Shown here: positions 45,153 to 57,348 of the stretch, one piece after another
Position numbering within the stretch: position 1 is the first letter of the stretch
Layout of the letters: every line of letters begins with the position of its first letter
The notes under the pieces: generated by a model
Databases searched by the model: none
Seen by the model: only the letters and a program-made list of their open reading frames with translations
Told to the model about the DNA's origin: nothing
Position numbers and translations under genes: made by a program
Origin: Antedon mediterranea
Lineage: Eukaryota > Echinodermata > Crinoidea > Comatulida > Antedonidae
Direction: 5' to 3'
Assembly (NCBI RefSeq): GCF_964355755.1
Contig: NC_092675.1
Span: 10,799,312-10,863,311, forward strand
Length of the DNA stretch: 64,000 nt

Positions 45153-48100
45153 CTGAAAAAAATAACATGAATATTGTACAATATGAATGATACGGTAAGC
45201 AAAGAAAACTACATTTGAACTTTTGACGAGTTAGGTTATCTGCACAAAAGCAACATGCACAAATAACAAAATATAAGCAAGACACTAGACCTACATTTTT
45301 TTTACCTAATTTAAGGTCACACACTACATTTTATGTAAAAATAAATACTACCGTATATGGACCTATTGCGATAATTGGTTAAAATTAAAAATTTGAAAAA
45401 TAAGTTGATTCTAATCATTTTAGCGGCCCGCTATAAATCCCAACATGCATCGTGCGCGGATTGATATATTCATATTGTGATGTGATGCACCCACTTTGAC
45501 CAATCGTGTGAAAGGATAAACAGATAAAAGAACCATAACTTTTCAGCTAAAATACCGGATTCTGCCAAAAAAGGAAAGACAATTTATTTAGCAACAGGAC
45601 ATCACCTAGCATACGATGTCCATACGTTACCGCTCTTTACAAGCTATGCCTAACTAAGCTAGGCCTACAAAACATCAACAATTGCAGGTGTAGTGTCTTT
45701 AATATATGTCTTTCTATAATCTGAACCTGTTTATTGTGAATTTTGGGTTGTGCAAAGTTTGCCTCATTATTAACATTTTGTTAAATAACTATATTTTTGT
45801 TGTATGTGGCCGTCAGTAAACAAATAAAAATAGCCTCTTTTTAATTTAAGAATTTTATTTAAAAAGGACAATAAATAGGCCTAGTATAACAATAGTGGTG
45901 GTTTAAATATCACAGCTCCACACACCTTACATGTCACCAATGCAGGATTTGCAGGAGTTGCAACTAGGCCTAATATCATTGTTCTGAACGTAGTTGGCCT
46001 ACAAATTAATGCATTGTTCGTATATTATCGTAGTCGGCGGCATATTACAGAACGATGTTTATGATAAATATGTTTATAATAATTTCTTTATTTCCTAAAT
46101 TTTGTAGCCACCCTATGCACCGGTTAGTCCGATCTGGCCGGACGGACGTTCACCGACGAGACGACAGCGTGGGTCCCATTGACTCATCGAACCTAGGAGA
46201 CTAGGCCTTAGGCGACCTACGCTCTAGGCCTAACTGATTTAATCATACCTTTACTTTAGATTAGCGATTTATAAAAACACCTAGATGCCTAGGCTAGGAA
46301 CAATATATATTCCATGTTAAGATTTAACGATATGTGTAAACAAAAAGGGCAAACCATAATTTGGAGGAAAAAAGACAGTTTCTGGTCATGCGACACAAAA
46401 TCTAGGTACTGTTGTATGTACATCTTTTGTTTAGCATGCTTTATTCATATGGCTGCATGCATCATCCACCGCCTTCACGCACGCGCTGAGGTTATTGACC
46501 ACGGCCGGCCTTACTGACAACGAAGTTGTGGTATGTCAACAACAGAGTATCGCGTTTCATTCAATGTGACCCAAAAATCTAGGTCTGTATTAATTACGTT
46601 CTTCTCTTTCTGCAGTCCCTTTGAGCGATCGATCGTTTTGATACTATATTTAGAATTAGTCAGTGGTAAATTAAATTCAACCGGTTGCAGTGTCTTGAAA
46701 TTAGCTTTAGACTGGGCAGGAGGCTTTTAGGCAGCGCGGGACCGCCTGGCTCCGCCCTGCACAATTACATCCCTGCAGTGGGATCCTGAATAAATTTCTA
46801 TAAATAGGTTCATCCAGGTAAAGCTAGGTATGAGTCACAGAAAGTACATTTATTTTGAATCCAATACTTACAACACCACTATGCGCCAATACAAACGGGA
46901 GAGCATAAGCTGACACCACTATTCCTGTTGTAAGGAAAAGACATATTTCATGTAGTGCATTGCTAGGCCCACCAGAACCATAATCAGATTCAGTAAGGCG
47001 TTGAGATATCCACATTGGCATTGGAGATAGAAGGTAGAATACCAATACAAACATTGGCCACCATCTGTAATAGAAAAATCAATTTTATAAATCAACAGAA
47101 ATGTGACAGAAAAGTAATAATTATACATAAAAACTGTGACTAGGATCATGCATTATGTTATAAGTATTTTACCCACTCTTCATAATGACTGCTCCCATCC
47201 AAATCTCTAATTAAACAATCCCTCTAAATTAAATGACAACTTTACTGGTAACCATATTTTGACAACGTATTAGACGTGTACATGATATCAGAACAATTGC
47301 GAAATTGTTCTGATTTTTCAATGCACACACGCTGTACAGCCATCGTTATAAATGTCTCTCTTGTGCATAAGAAAACCTACCCGATGAGTTTTCACTGTTG
47401 TTAACATGTAAGTAGAAGCTATTATATAATGTCACTTCAATTGCTAATGTTTCGGTTTACAAGTCGCACCTGTGTATAAGACGCACCCATATGGATACTG
47501 AAATTTAGTATTTTATATGTAGTCGATGTACAAGACGCACTTATTTCTAGGCCAAAATTTAAATATTTTACAAATAAACCAATGGTTTTTTAATATTAAA
47601 ACTATTCATTTTACTATAATAGTATTATTTGCCTTTATTACATCGTAGTCAGTCTCTACTTCAAGTGAACGTTCCAAAAAAGGGAAATCCCCACATTTCT
47701 TCAGTTACGATGCACTGTGTGGTGGGCTAGCCTATGTCTATTTAAGTTACTTAAATTGCAAATTATTTAAATAATATATACCTTGTTATTGTATGTACAG
47801 TATAACCATTATATAAAATCAATCCAAATGATGCTCATTTTCTAGGGCCAATAATGAACCAGGAATATCATGTACGGTATATGAAAATCTTGCCTAGATT
47901 TCCATATGCATGCATACAAGGAGCACATGGTTAGTGTTCTCGCCTCATACAGACTAGCCTCTGTATGCATGCATATGGAAATAGGTCTTGCTTGGCCAGC
48001 ACTGTTGGCCATTTACATAATGAGATTTGGGGGAGCTTCTTGACATTTAACAACAAGCTCTTCTAGATGTCGCTTGGCATACAAACAATTGCCTACATAA

Positions 48101-51100
48101 TTATAAAAATATGTGATTGTTGACATAGAGATGTAATAAAATAAACCATGGTGATCAAGGGAAATAGTTATTCTACAATTAAAATGTGACACCACCGTAT
48201 TAATGGACTCTTCCATAAATGCGCGGATTGATAGTTTCATATTGTGATGTAATGCAGCCACTTTGACCGACCGCGTAAAAGGTAAACAAAGAAAAGAACC
48301 GTAACTTTTCAGAGAAAATACCAGGGGCCGGGCCGGATTTATCAAACTTGCTTAGCAAAAAAATCGTCTTAACTTTGCCTTAAATCCTTGATTTTGCCTA
48401 AGTCAGATTTATCAATATATCTAAGCAAACAAATTTGCTTAATTTTGTCTTAAATCTAAGACGAAAAACACCCTGCCTTAAGATGAAAAATTTCGTCTTA
48501 TCTCATTTCTGCAACAGAAACATTCTTTTTTGACAACGCGAGCGCGCTAGGCCGGAACATTGAACATTCGGAAAGGCTACGCTAGTGCGTTTTACGCTGT
48601 ACTACGGACGCTAAAATAATGATATCGATCTTCACAAAGATGGCCTAGAAATTGGACGAGCAAAACTAATATTTTCGGGATAGGTACGACCCAATTGACT
48701 AGCCTTTAGAAAACTGTATCGGCTGCCAAGGGTCGCTGTCATTGATAAAAATAAATAAATGTTGATTTGATTTAAGTTTAGAGCGAATGATTTTCGTATG
48801 TATTTCCGACTGTTGTGCTCTTTCTCTATTTCAAGTAATAAAAACAATAGTAGCCAGAATGCGCCCTCTCTTGTTGGGAGTGAAAATACGGAGATAAAAT
48901 GTTATAGCGCCGCCATCGCTAAGAGAAAAAAGCTAATACGCATGCGTAAGCAAGAATTTTTCGTCTTAAGACATAATTTGCTGCCCTCTAGAGTTTAATT
49001 TTGCGCATGTGCAAAGTAAAATTGACCTAAGACAATTTTTCTGCTAAGACATTGCTAAGACGGTTTGATAAATAAGATTAAGTTATTTGCTTAAGCACTT
49101 CTTAAATATTTCAGCTTAAGCAAAAATATAAGCAAATATTGATAAATGCCAACCCGGGTCTTTCCCAAATTTGTATTAATGGATTCTTCTAAATATGGAA
49201 AGAAAAATAATTCAGCAACAAGAATAAGTCAGGCTACGCAGATAGCTATTGTTCGTATGTTACCGCTCTTTACCAGCTAGGCCTACAAAACTTCCGAAAC
49301 AAGCTACTTAGGTAGTGCACTGTTTTTCTCTTTTTATAATAATTAACAAGAAATGACCTGATTTAATGTTTTTAAAGTTATATACAGTATATATGCAGTG
49401 GCGGATCTAGGGAGGGTGAATAGCAGTGGCGTATCCAGTAGGGGGCCGGGGGCCCGGGCCCCCCTGATTTCGTTTCCGTCGGCACATCATCGCGGCCGTC
49501 GCCAAACAAAGGTGCCGGGGAAAAAAATAAACTATATTTATTCTGACATTAATTGAACTGTAAACATAATTCTTTTGAGTGTTTGTTTATTTACATATCA
49601 TATCATCATTGATCCCTTCAGATCAACGATTTTTTATTTTCATTACATCTAACGAAACACGTAAAAAATGTGTAGCACGTACGTACGGCCGTACGCGGTA
49701 GATTGTTTACTCAAAAGTCTTTGACCTTACCCTAAACCTTGTTTTTGCATGCAGTTGAGCCTCTCATGACCTGGGATTTGTATGTCTTCCTAAAAGTACG
49801 CTAAGAGATTATATAGTTCCACATGCCATGTGCTTTTTTGTCCTAAGATATATTTATTATAAGTGCCAAAAACCCGGTTTTTTTTCTCGATATGAGGCCT
49901 TTATTATTCAAAATTTTTAAAGAAAAAGCACATATACCATAACAAATATCCATGTATTTCATTTTTGGAACAGAATATTCCGTGAGGCTCAACTACAAAA
50001 CCACCATTTTATGATATGATATGATGTAATCGTAAGCCAATCAAAGCTGAGCTTTCTCACGATTGGCATTGCTCACGGTTGAATGATTTAGGATTCTAGC
50101 TGATTTGATTGGTGGATGCGAATCACCCGCAGCGGAATGTTTTCTCTCGCGCGTGTACCATGAATCTCTCTCTGATCGTTACTACACAAAGTTAGAGCAA
50201 TGAATGTCCGAATTCCGTTAAGTAAACAACTTTATATATTTTATAAGCATTTAATAAAATGTTTTATTGATATTTCCAATGGTGATATATAAAATAAATT
50301 ACTAAAAAACGTAATTATATGTAATTATTTTAACCAAAAAGGATAATGTTGGTTTGGTTTTAATTTTGCATCGTTATCCCATATAAGACAATATGACTAT
50401 GTAATCCTAGAACATATATTGATCAGAGACGTCGTATATGTACAGATAATGACACCAATTTTGTCGGCAAATTGGCAATTCCCGCCCCCCCCCCCCCCCA
50501 ACTTAAAAAAAAAAGAAAAGAAAAAAAAAAGATGCAACATACCCGCGATCGACGCACCCGTTTTTTTTTTTTTTTTATCAAGAAGGGTAGGCCTAGAGCT
50601 AAGGTTAGCATTAGTTGTGTAAATAGGCCTACATAGTGAAAGAGGAGCTAAGAGTTTTTTTAATTAAAATTACTATTTATGAATTCAAGAGTTTAAAAAT
50701 CTTCGGAAAATACCCACAACTGAGTTTTTCAAAAACACACACACTCTCCTCCTACTACCAGCGTCACGTTTTCTAGCTCGCGCCTCGTGTGAATGCTGCT
50801 GACGTCATCAATCTCCAAAAATACACCATTTTACCATATTCCATTTCAGTTAATTACCGCCTTGGTCCTCCGTGTGTGCAAGCTTGGTATATTTACACCC
50901 CTGAGTGTAGTGTAATAACTTTTTTCTCGCGTTACAGTACAACTTCTATAAAATTGTTTTACTGTACACATAAATCTGTGGACATACTGTATATTTAAGC
51001 TCAGACTTATTCTTGATTGAATATGGGTACCTATAATGTAATTAACTGCATGTTGCCAAATTTTATCTGCAGAGAAACTATGTGGAGTTGGCAGATATTT

Positions 51101-54100
51101 TGTGGATAGTACAGTACCCTAAATGACCTAAATGGAGGCGAACTGTTAGTAATAACCACTAAATTTGATGCACGTTAATGAATAAGTCCAAGAAAATAAC
51201 TGAAGTTGGAAAGTAAACATCAAAATGTAGCTGAACGTGTTCTCAAATTTGGTAGTTCACATGAGGTCATAGGATATAAGTTAATGACAGTGGACATTTA
51301 AAACTCCCTAATAATAATTAATAATACCATTTTATGGCATACTTACGATCCAAAAGCTTGTAGAGCACATGCTAACACCACCAGAAGAAGGCCAATTGAT
51401 GCAGAGAATGATAACAGGATTAAACTACAGAATAAGAAATGAAATTAGCTACAGTAACAAAACATTCTGCCAAGTATGTGGATTTGTCTTAATTGGAATA
51501 GACATTGTTTTGTTGCCATTTTAAATTTAAAAAGTATTGCCTATCCAATAATTGTGCAGTTTTTAAGTTTAAGTTTATGACAAATTAGCTAACTATTAGA
51601 GAAACAGAAAGCTGAAATTGGAAATGTATTTGGTACTTACCCTAAAAATGATCAGGAATTAAGCAAATTCAGAATATGAAAAAGAAAGCAAATTGCAATA
51701 TTAACAAAGCAAGGATAAAATTTTACAGTACCTGTATGTAAAGTATATACCAGACACCTGACGGGGACAGACATTCCTATGCAATTGATTGATACATTTT
51801 TTTGTGGTATATAAGTTTTTAAACTGTTAGAACTACCATAAATACCATTACCATAATTTATTTATACAGTATTGCCAATGTTGATTTAATATATAAAAAT
51901 AAATTACTAAAAAAAAAGTAATTTTATATACAATTATTATTGTTGGGAAGCCAGAAAGGGTTTACCTGCACCCTCTAGCAAACTATGTTAACAACATTTT
52001 TTGCTTCCTTATCAATACAAATCAATTTTTTACTGTACTATTACTACAGGGGTCAAAAGGTCAAAGTTAAGACTTGGCGTAACTTGGTAACTACTGTATT
52101 GGAATAGTTTTTGTGACAAACTACTCAGAAGACCCATATTTCTATTCACCCTTTCTCTGACCACTGGTTGAGAAATTGGCCATATGATCTGACCCTTAGA
52201 GAGCACACACTTTTCATATCTCAGAAATTGTTGGGTGGATATGGTCGTAATTGGTGTCAAAATACTCAGAAGATACTATTTCTATTCACTCTAATGGACA
52301 ACTTTTGCCAAAAACGACCGTAAAACTTTATTTTTGACCATTGGTCAAGAAAATGGCCGATATCAATATCTCAGCAACCACTAGTCAGGAAGTAATAATT
52401 TTTGCCTCAAATTACTCGCAAAGTATATATTGCCATATTAATGGTACTCTCGCACATAAAATTCATGATAAATGGCACCTCTAATTTGCAGGCTCTCTCA
52501 TATGTAGCATGCTACCAATGAGTAAAACGATCACACCTTTTCATACACGTAATTAAAGGACGATAACATTTTGTTGCCGATGATATCATTCACTCAGTAT
52601 TTTATTTTGATTGCGTTGCGTTCAAGTTTAATGCGAACATACGTAATATTAACATATCCTCCATGATGATCAATACACTATACTTCATAGCCACACATAC
52701 TGTAGGTATATACACTTTATGCTTACTGACTGCCAGTGATCTAAATAATAGGATGTCCTTTGTATGAATCATTCGTGCCCCAGCCAACGCACTGTATGAG
52801 TATGATACGCGCGTCAATGTCATGTTACATCCAGGGACCAAAATGCATTTATTTTTCAGGTGAAAATAGGCAATTCATTCGCAACTCTTAGAAATTTACA
52901 GATTGTCACTTTGTTGCACCAATAAGGTTTATCGCAAAGAGCTTGATTTGGCGAGGAACGTCATTTGACAATGCATGATGGGAAGGGTTTGGGAGAAAAT
53001 GTCACGACGCGTACATACAAACAACGAATCATGCACGTACATGGAGTAAGAATAAGAGGAGGCACAACACGGCCTAGCTATCCAGTTAATCCAATTAGTA
53101 TCACGCTGTGCGGTAGTGCTTAAGCATAGGGTAATAAACTTCCCATAACGATCCTTTGAAGAACCCTGTTTACCCGTGCAGCTCACTGCAGAGTCGGCTC
53201 TAATTACGTAACACCCTAATTAAGGAAGAAGCCGGGCATGACATCGGTGACAAGAAAAGTAAACAGAGGCTGCGCAGTAGTTTCTAATACATCATAGTGA
53301 AGCATGACCTTTGTGCAGTTGTTCATTGTTCTTTGAGATTTTTTCTCGAAAAAAACGTTTAAAAATCGAGTAAATTTTCACGGAGATATCGCAGTTTTTA
53401 TACCAGCTAACAAATTAATCATATTTTTTATCAAGCCATAGACCTATCATTTGGTAAATCGAAATTTTACCGTTTAAGCAACTTTTTAATTTACGAACCC
53501 TAGTGCATTTTGTAGCATATTAAAGACTCCAACTTATTTTAAAATCAAATTTTAGTGCACGCAAATGCGCGCATGAAAAAAATTATATAATTTGTTCTCA
53601 TGAATATTCAAAAATATACGTATATTACAATTCCAAAGACACAATTTCTTATTTTTATTACTGTATATGACATTTAATTTATGTTTCAGTCTATATTATG
53701 ACCGTTTAGCAAAACTAAAATTCTTCTATTTTAGTCTGATATTGTATAATTAAATTATTTATGATATTAATATCATAAAATATGATTTTTACGATCACAT
53801 AGTACTACTATGTGATCGTAAAAAATACTTAGAGTTCAGTGAAATTGTAGGACTTAAATTATATATCGTTTAACGATTTGTGGCTACACATAGGCCTACT
53901 ACATAGTAGGCCTCAGTTCGTAATATATTATTATTTAATAAAAAGCCTAAATAAGGATAATATTAATCCCATAATGATGGACATATTTAGTGCATACCGT
54001 AACCGGTAGGCCTAATAGGTTCAGGCATAGGCGCACCTATAGTAATAATAAACAATATCAATAATAATAGCAATAGGTTTTTTATGTAGGTCTATATTAA

Positions 54101-55853
54101 TATATTAATAATTGTAATAACGTTAGAAATAGTAGTAATATTTTATTAAAGAAGAAATTACATCAATTAGTCGTTATTATAAAATACGGTATTTAAAATG
54201 GTACTACGAGAATATTCGTTTAGTATCAACCCGTAACAACAACTACAAATTATATGTGTTGGTTAAAAATTCAATTACAAATATAGTCTATATGCTCTTT
54301 TGTAATTATAAGCCATTGTTTAAAAGGATTATGTACAGTTCGGTACATAGCGGTTAATCGTAAAATTAAAAAATCGGAATACGAACAATAGATCGCCAAC
54401 ATTATTCGTACCCTTTTGCTGTATTGCGTACGTCGATACACAGTACACGACTGACGCGGCTGTAAACTTCGCCTGGAAAGTAACTAGTATAGTACACATT
54501 CTGGTCCCAGGATGGAACATGATATCACACGTAAACCGCAATGGAGCATGGATTAAAGAATAGATCCATGAATGGAGCAGGCCCAATGTTAAACAATTCG
54601 TACAAAGGGGAACCGCCAGACAAGCGCGTACCTATTCATTGTATATTAGATCGCTGGCAATAATGCATGCATATAAAGTGCAATAGCCCTCCGCTCCAAC
54701 GTACTAAAAAAAATGGAACGTCGCGGTTTTTCTAGGCGCTGAAGTTATACGAAGTGAACGCGAATGATTTTTACTGTATTCCCCGACGAAAAGTACTCGC
54801 ATTTCCCAGACGGGGAAGAGGGGGGGGAGGGGGGAGATAGGCTCTCCGACGAGGGGATACATCCCCCGTAGCTCCCCGCTGGCACCACCACTGGTCCTTA
54901 TTAAACCCATTAATCCATCATTATTCATGATAAGTTGTCTGGAGAAATTACCAACATTTAGTACACAGTAAACCATATAAATATAATTCCTTTATTGGTG
55001 CCATATAAAACTCGATCGTATTATTAATTTATTAATAAAAGATATCCAGTAGAATAGCGCTGCTTTTTATAAAAATTAATAAACAAGGTCGGAATACAAG
55101 TTCAGTAGGTCTACAAACAGTATAGTACACCTTTCACGCTTGAACGCACATCGCCTAGCAAGAGTTATTGTGACGTCTAATACGCATGTGTACGAACACC
55201 AAACTTGACCGCGGGCAGTAAACATTGTAATCTTTGCTAATTGGGTTATGTAACAGCAGTGTTTAGCACCTATTAAATACTCATTACAAGCATAGCCTTA
55301 AGCATAGCCTTAAGGAAGCGGTAAACACGGTGAACTGACTGAACTATTCAAGTTGTGTCTCCTCTTATTCTTTACTCCATGTCCCAACCCTTCCCATCAT
55401 GCGTCGCGTACGACGTACAGTAGTACGCTATTCGCGATAAATCTCGAACCCTAGGCCTATGTTATGTATGGTCTGCAACAAAAAAATATTGTTGTACCTA
55501 CCCTTATACATAAGGCAAATTTGGCATGCCATATACGCGACCGATTTTGAAAACCGACCGATTCGAAACGCGACCGATTTCAAACGCGACCGGCGGAATG
55601 ATCTGTTTGTGTAACCCTAGCTAGCTAGGCCTAGGGCCTAGCTAGGCCGACTAGCCTAGCTAGACCACTCTCTGTTCCGAGTTTATTCTAGCCTAAATAA
55701 ATACGGATTTAGGCTAGGCCTAGGCCCAGATGAAATTCTTTATTCTGTATTTGGCGCCCTGTATTTATGCCTTAGACCTAGGCTAGTCGTTTAATCAATA
55801 AATCACGTAAAAAAAGCGCATAATTAACATTACTCACTCCGTAATCCAGCCAT
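45036..55853 (-). CDS. LEPROT: LEPROT/Vps55-family membrane protein, spliced gene
   Basis: Small four-span membrane protein of late endosome/Golgi. In vertebrates LEPROT and LEPROTL1 restrict surface levels of leptin and growth-hormone receptors; yeast Vps55 acts in endosome-to-vacuole traffic. Three exons are secure: join of 51424-51347, 47064-46872 and 45152-45036 on the minus strand, all GT-AG, phases agreeing (2, then 0). They encode [20 protein letters not shown], then [19 protein letters not shown] and [17 protein letters not shown], then [13 protein letters not shown] and a NDD then final W. This matches the family in order and length: 135 residues if exon 1 at 55853-55834 is right, against about 131. 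Introns of about 4.3, 1.7 and 4.4 kb carry repeats. LEPROT versus LEPROTL1 is not decided. Confidence 0.88.
45453..45685 (+). repeat. Direct repeat, first copy (second 48220-49290, interrupted)
   Basis: gcgcggattgatat, atattgtgatgtgatgca, ccactttgacc, aaaagaaccataacttttca, and gttaccgctctttac occur in order here and, split by an 830 bp insertion, at 48220-48322 plus 49160-49290. Both copies are in the same orientation inside the LEPROT-type gene region. Non-coding; possible element in two copies. Confidence 0.65.
45690..46865. other. Intron sequence with inverted repeat copy
   Basis: 46100-46210 is the inverted partner of 2220-2370. The rest has short open frames without motifs and many taggcct phrases. 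No other gene. Confidence 0.4.
46872..47064 (-). CDS. LEPROT: LEPROT-type gene, central exon
   Basis: 193 nt; acceptor tctattacag, donor gtaagt. Encodes the second and third membrane spans: the WPMFVLVFY and SPMP block, a hydrophilic loop rich in S, G and D, then TTGIVVSA, the most conserved stretch of the family. Confidence 0.9.
47065..48220. other. Intron sequence with small repeats
   Basis: A hairpin cagaacaatt/aattgttctg near 47290. taagacgcac occurs twice (about 47480, 47540) in a local imperfect tandem. Another inverted pair, ttccatatgcatgcatac at 47899 and gtatgcatgcatatggaa at 47964, encloses a tRNA A-box-like phrase (catggttagtgttctcgcc). No gene. Confidence 0.45.
48325..49157. mobile_element. 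TIR element with ggatttatcaa ends, about 830 bp
   Basis: The left end gggccgggccggatttatca is mirrored by tgataaatgccaacccgg at the right, followed inward by cttgcttagcaaa and, mirrored, ataagcaaat. It interrupts the second copy of the direct repeat whose intact form is at 45453-45685, which proves the insertion. The interior is rich in cttaag and taagac phrases. No transposase. Confidence 0.75.
49387..50378 (+). mobile_element. Second copy of the cggatcc-type element, right end missing
   Basis: Begins tgcagtggcggatctaggga, then a second start-like motif cagtggcgtatccag, then gggggcccgggccc. From about 49545 it follows 15240-16210 of the first copy closely: aattgaactgtaaacataat, tacgcggtagattgtttact, tgagcctctcatgacctggg, up to ttttgcatcgttatcc near 50377. 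The right TIR is lost. Lies in the LEPROT-type intron 2. Confidence 0.75.
50470..50585. repeat. Homopolymer cluster C/A/T
   Basis: A C run of about 15, an A/G-rich run of about 30 and a T run of about 18 within 100 bp. Such runs are prone to sequencing and assembly error. Short open frames over them are artefacts. Confidence 0.85.
50640..51340. other. Intron sequence
   Basis: No additional exon found between the homopolymers and exon 2. acacacacac at about 50730. No RNA gene recognised. Confidence 0.4.
51347..51424 (-). CDS. LEPROT: LEPROT-type gene, second exon
   Basis: 78 nt; acceptor ttattctgtag, donor gtaagt. Encodes the first membrane span ending in LACALQAFG, which corresponds to the LGCAL-type motif of the family. 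It ends in phase 2 and joins the central exon to give F-G-S-W-W-P. Confidence 0.85.
51430..52040. other. Intron sequence with core repeat copy
   Basis: 51850-51945 is another copy of the shared core (gccaatgttgattt, aaataaattactaaaaaa). No gene. Confidence 0.45.
52040..52520 (-). repeat. Old repeat fragments, including reversed piece of cggatcc-type family
   Basis: Phrases with gtcaaaaggtcaaagttaag and two related blocks with ggccaatttctcaacc and ggtcaagaaaatggccgata suggest internal duplication. 52445-52505 in reverse (aggtgccatttatcatga, tgcgagagtaccat) matches 16250-16300. Confidence 0.5.
53761..53825. repeat. Two adjacent perfect palindromes
   Basis: atgatattaatatcat (53761-53776) and a hairpin with 17 bp stem tttttacgatcacatag, loop tacta (53786-53824). 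Function unknown; such structures may be small foldback insertions. Confidence 0.7.
53830..55344. other. Intron/intergenic AT-rich stretch
   Basis: No gene supported. aagcatagcctt is duplicated in tandem at about 55287-55312. A G-rich run lies near 54818-54838. Confidence 0.4.
55834..55853 (-). CDS. LEPROT: LEPROT-type gene, tentative first exon (M-A-G-L-R)
   Basis: An ATG giving MAGLR lies where the family's MAG-x-K/R start is expected. Using the donor GTAATG at 55833 makes the frame join exon 2 correctly (adding S and D). The nearer GTGAGT donor, after 16 nt, fits better by consensus and would match the vertebrate exon 1 phase, but then the join to exon 2 would hit a stop. So either the weaker donor is used, exon 2 has a different acceptor, or the exon is elsewhere. 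Confidence 0.4.
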
Positions 55854-55859
55854 ATTTAG

Positions 55860-56050
55860 ACCTCGACGATTGTATCCAATCCAATATCAATTGCAAATAG
55901 ACTAAAATAAAAAAATAAACGACCAATATTTCGGAATTCTGTATGGCGCGCCACCACTCGGCCTAGACCTAATAACTGTGCTTTTGATCATCGTCACCAC
56001 CCGGCCCTCAGTCGCATTTCAAATCGATCAGATTTTTAATTGCGTCGTAT
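55860..56050. promoter_or_regulatory. Possible upstream region of LEPROT-type gene
   Basis: Immediately upstream (minus strand) of the tentative ATG. CpG dinucleotides are somewhat more frequent from 55500 to 56010 than around. No TATA box could be assigned with confidence. Confidence 0.25.
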
Positions 56051-56104
56051 TTTGTATTTTACGAAGCCTCGTTGGGGACATATGTAAAAAAAAAAGCCTC
56101 CACA

Positions 56105-56455
56105 ACTCGTACGTACGACTTAGATATCTCGTACGTACGCGTTATTATCACGTACCGTCGGACGTACGACTTATTATCTCGTACGTACGTGTTATTTTCT
56201 CGTACGTACGACTTATTATCTCGTAGGCCTACGTACGTGTTATTTTCTCGTACCGTACCTACGAGTTATTAGAGAGCTTTCGCTATCTCGGATCGGGAAC
56301 GAGAACCAGCATTAATCTCGTACTCGAGATCGAGAACAGGTAATTAATGCTGGTTCTCGTTCCCGATCCGAGATAGCGAAAGCTCTCTATTATCTCGTAC
56401 GTACGAGTTATTATCTCGTACGTACGAGATAATAACTCGTACGTACGCGTTATCT
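56105..56455. repeat. CGTACG satellite, arm B copy
   Basis: Units tcgtacgtacgacttattat and ctcgtacgtacgtgttattt, split by the 116 bp foldback at 56272-56387. More sequence variation than at 60685-60855. Confidence 0.85.
56272..56387. mobile_element. 116 bp foldback insertion in the satellite
   Basis: gagagctttcgctatctcgg and the following 25 bp are exactly inverted at the right end, giving about 45 bp arms around a centre rich in cgag. TATTA flanks it on both sides (56267-56271, 56388-56392). Arm A has no such insert, so it is a recent mobile MITE-like element. Confidence 0.85.
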
Positions 56456-56724
56456 TGTATACGTCACACGTGTAATTGAACCATGAACCTCGTGTGCGCA
56501 CATTGACATGTGGCCTGCTTGTTGACAACTTGATGAGCTAGACTGGCTCTAGTCTATAGTACTACTCTATCAAATGGGATGGCCAGTCTGTGTATTCAGG
56601 AGGAGTGTATATGTGGTTGACAAACCTGTTTTTTTTTTGCCACTGTTAAGTGTAAGCTGACAGCGAATGTGATGTGAGAGAAGTTATAGAGATTTTAAAC
56701 CAGGCGCAAGTTTGTCTAATTAAT

Positions 56725-57045
56725 TACAACAGTTCCTGTTAAAAACAACCTAGAATTCTCCACCCCTCTAACCATAAAGTCATCTCATCTTGATTGTGAT
56801 TACAAGAAGACTATTGCTCAGGGCTCATTTGGAGAAGTATTCAAGAGAATGTACCAATATGAGCATGTTGCCGTAAAGAAAGTGAAGTTGAGAAAGGGCA
56901 AGCGTCCGAAGAAGCGGATTATAAGGGAGGCTCAAATAGACCAACAACTCGCACACAAGAAAATTGAAAAGTTCATTGGAATTTGCCTCTGGAGCATCAT
57001 TTATGTCTATCATTACTGAGTTTATGGAGACACACTGTTTTTCTT
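56725..57045 (+). pseudogene. Protein kinase N-lobe fragment, arm B copy
   Basis: Counterpart of 13900-14710. Glycine loop AQGSFGEVFKR, VAVKKVKL, IIREAQIDQQLAHKKIEKF, then the same frame change before SIITEFME. After that it jumps to sequence lying beyond the kinase in arm A, so the C-lobe (about 520 bp) is deleted. The upstream part keeps NNLEFSTPLTIKSSHLD-like sequence, though with an extra segment near 56708-56725. Confidence 0.75.
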
Positions 57046-57348
57046 TTATGTTTGTGTTGCTTTCAAAGTTAGGTTAACCATTTAAATGGCTGCAGTCGCG
57101 TGCTCAAGTTAGTGTTTACCGACCAACCGACCGACATAGTGAGATGTAGAGTCGCGTTGTCACGCGACTAAAACGTATATATTGACTTGCTTGCCTTTTA
57201 TAATTTTGAAGACATTGAACTATCATCATTAAAGCAGGGAAGAATTGAAAATACAATTTCAATTTCACTCTTCTCTGATTAAAGTGATTTTAAAATATGT
57301 AGTAAAATATAACGAAAATTAAAAGGATAAGAGTGTAAGCTACAGTAT

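Larger units (their letters stand above)
52930..55420. repeat. Inverted pair 52930-53065 and 55345-55420
   Basis: aagaataagaggaggcacaa at about 53045 and gtgtctcctcttattcttta at about 55354 are inverted, as are catgatgggaagggttt (52974) and aacccttcccatcatgcg (55386). Between them lies the first intron of the LEPROT-type gene. Possible paired ends of a 2.5 kb element or a local inversion. Confidence 0.5.

Noticed and set aside
47470-47570. Transposon end with taagacgcac motifs
   Set aside because: The motif pair is suggestive of TIR debris, but I could not find an inverted partner.
50419-50622. Frames over the C/A/T homopolymers
   Set aside because: Low-complexity translation of runs of single bases.
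54329-54976. Minus-strand frames upstream of LEPROT exon 2 as extra exons
   Set aside because: No splice-site fit with exon 2 and no similarity to the family's N-terminus.
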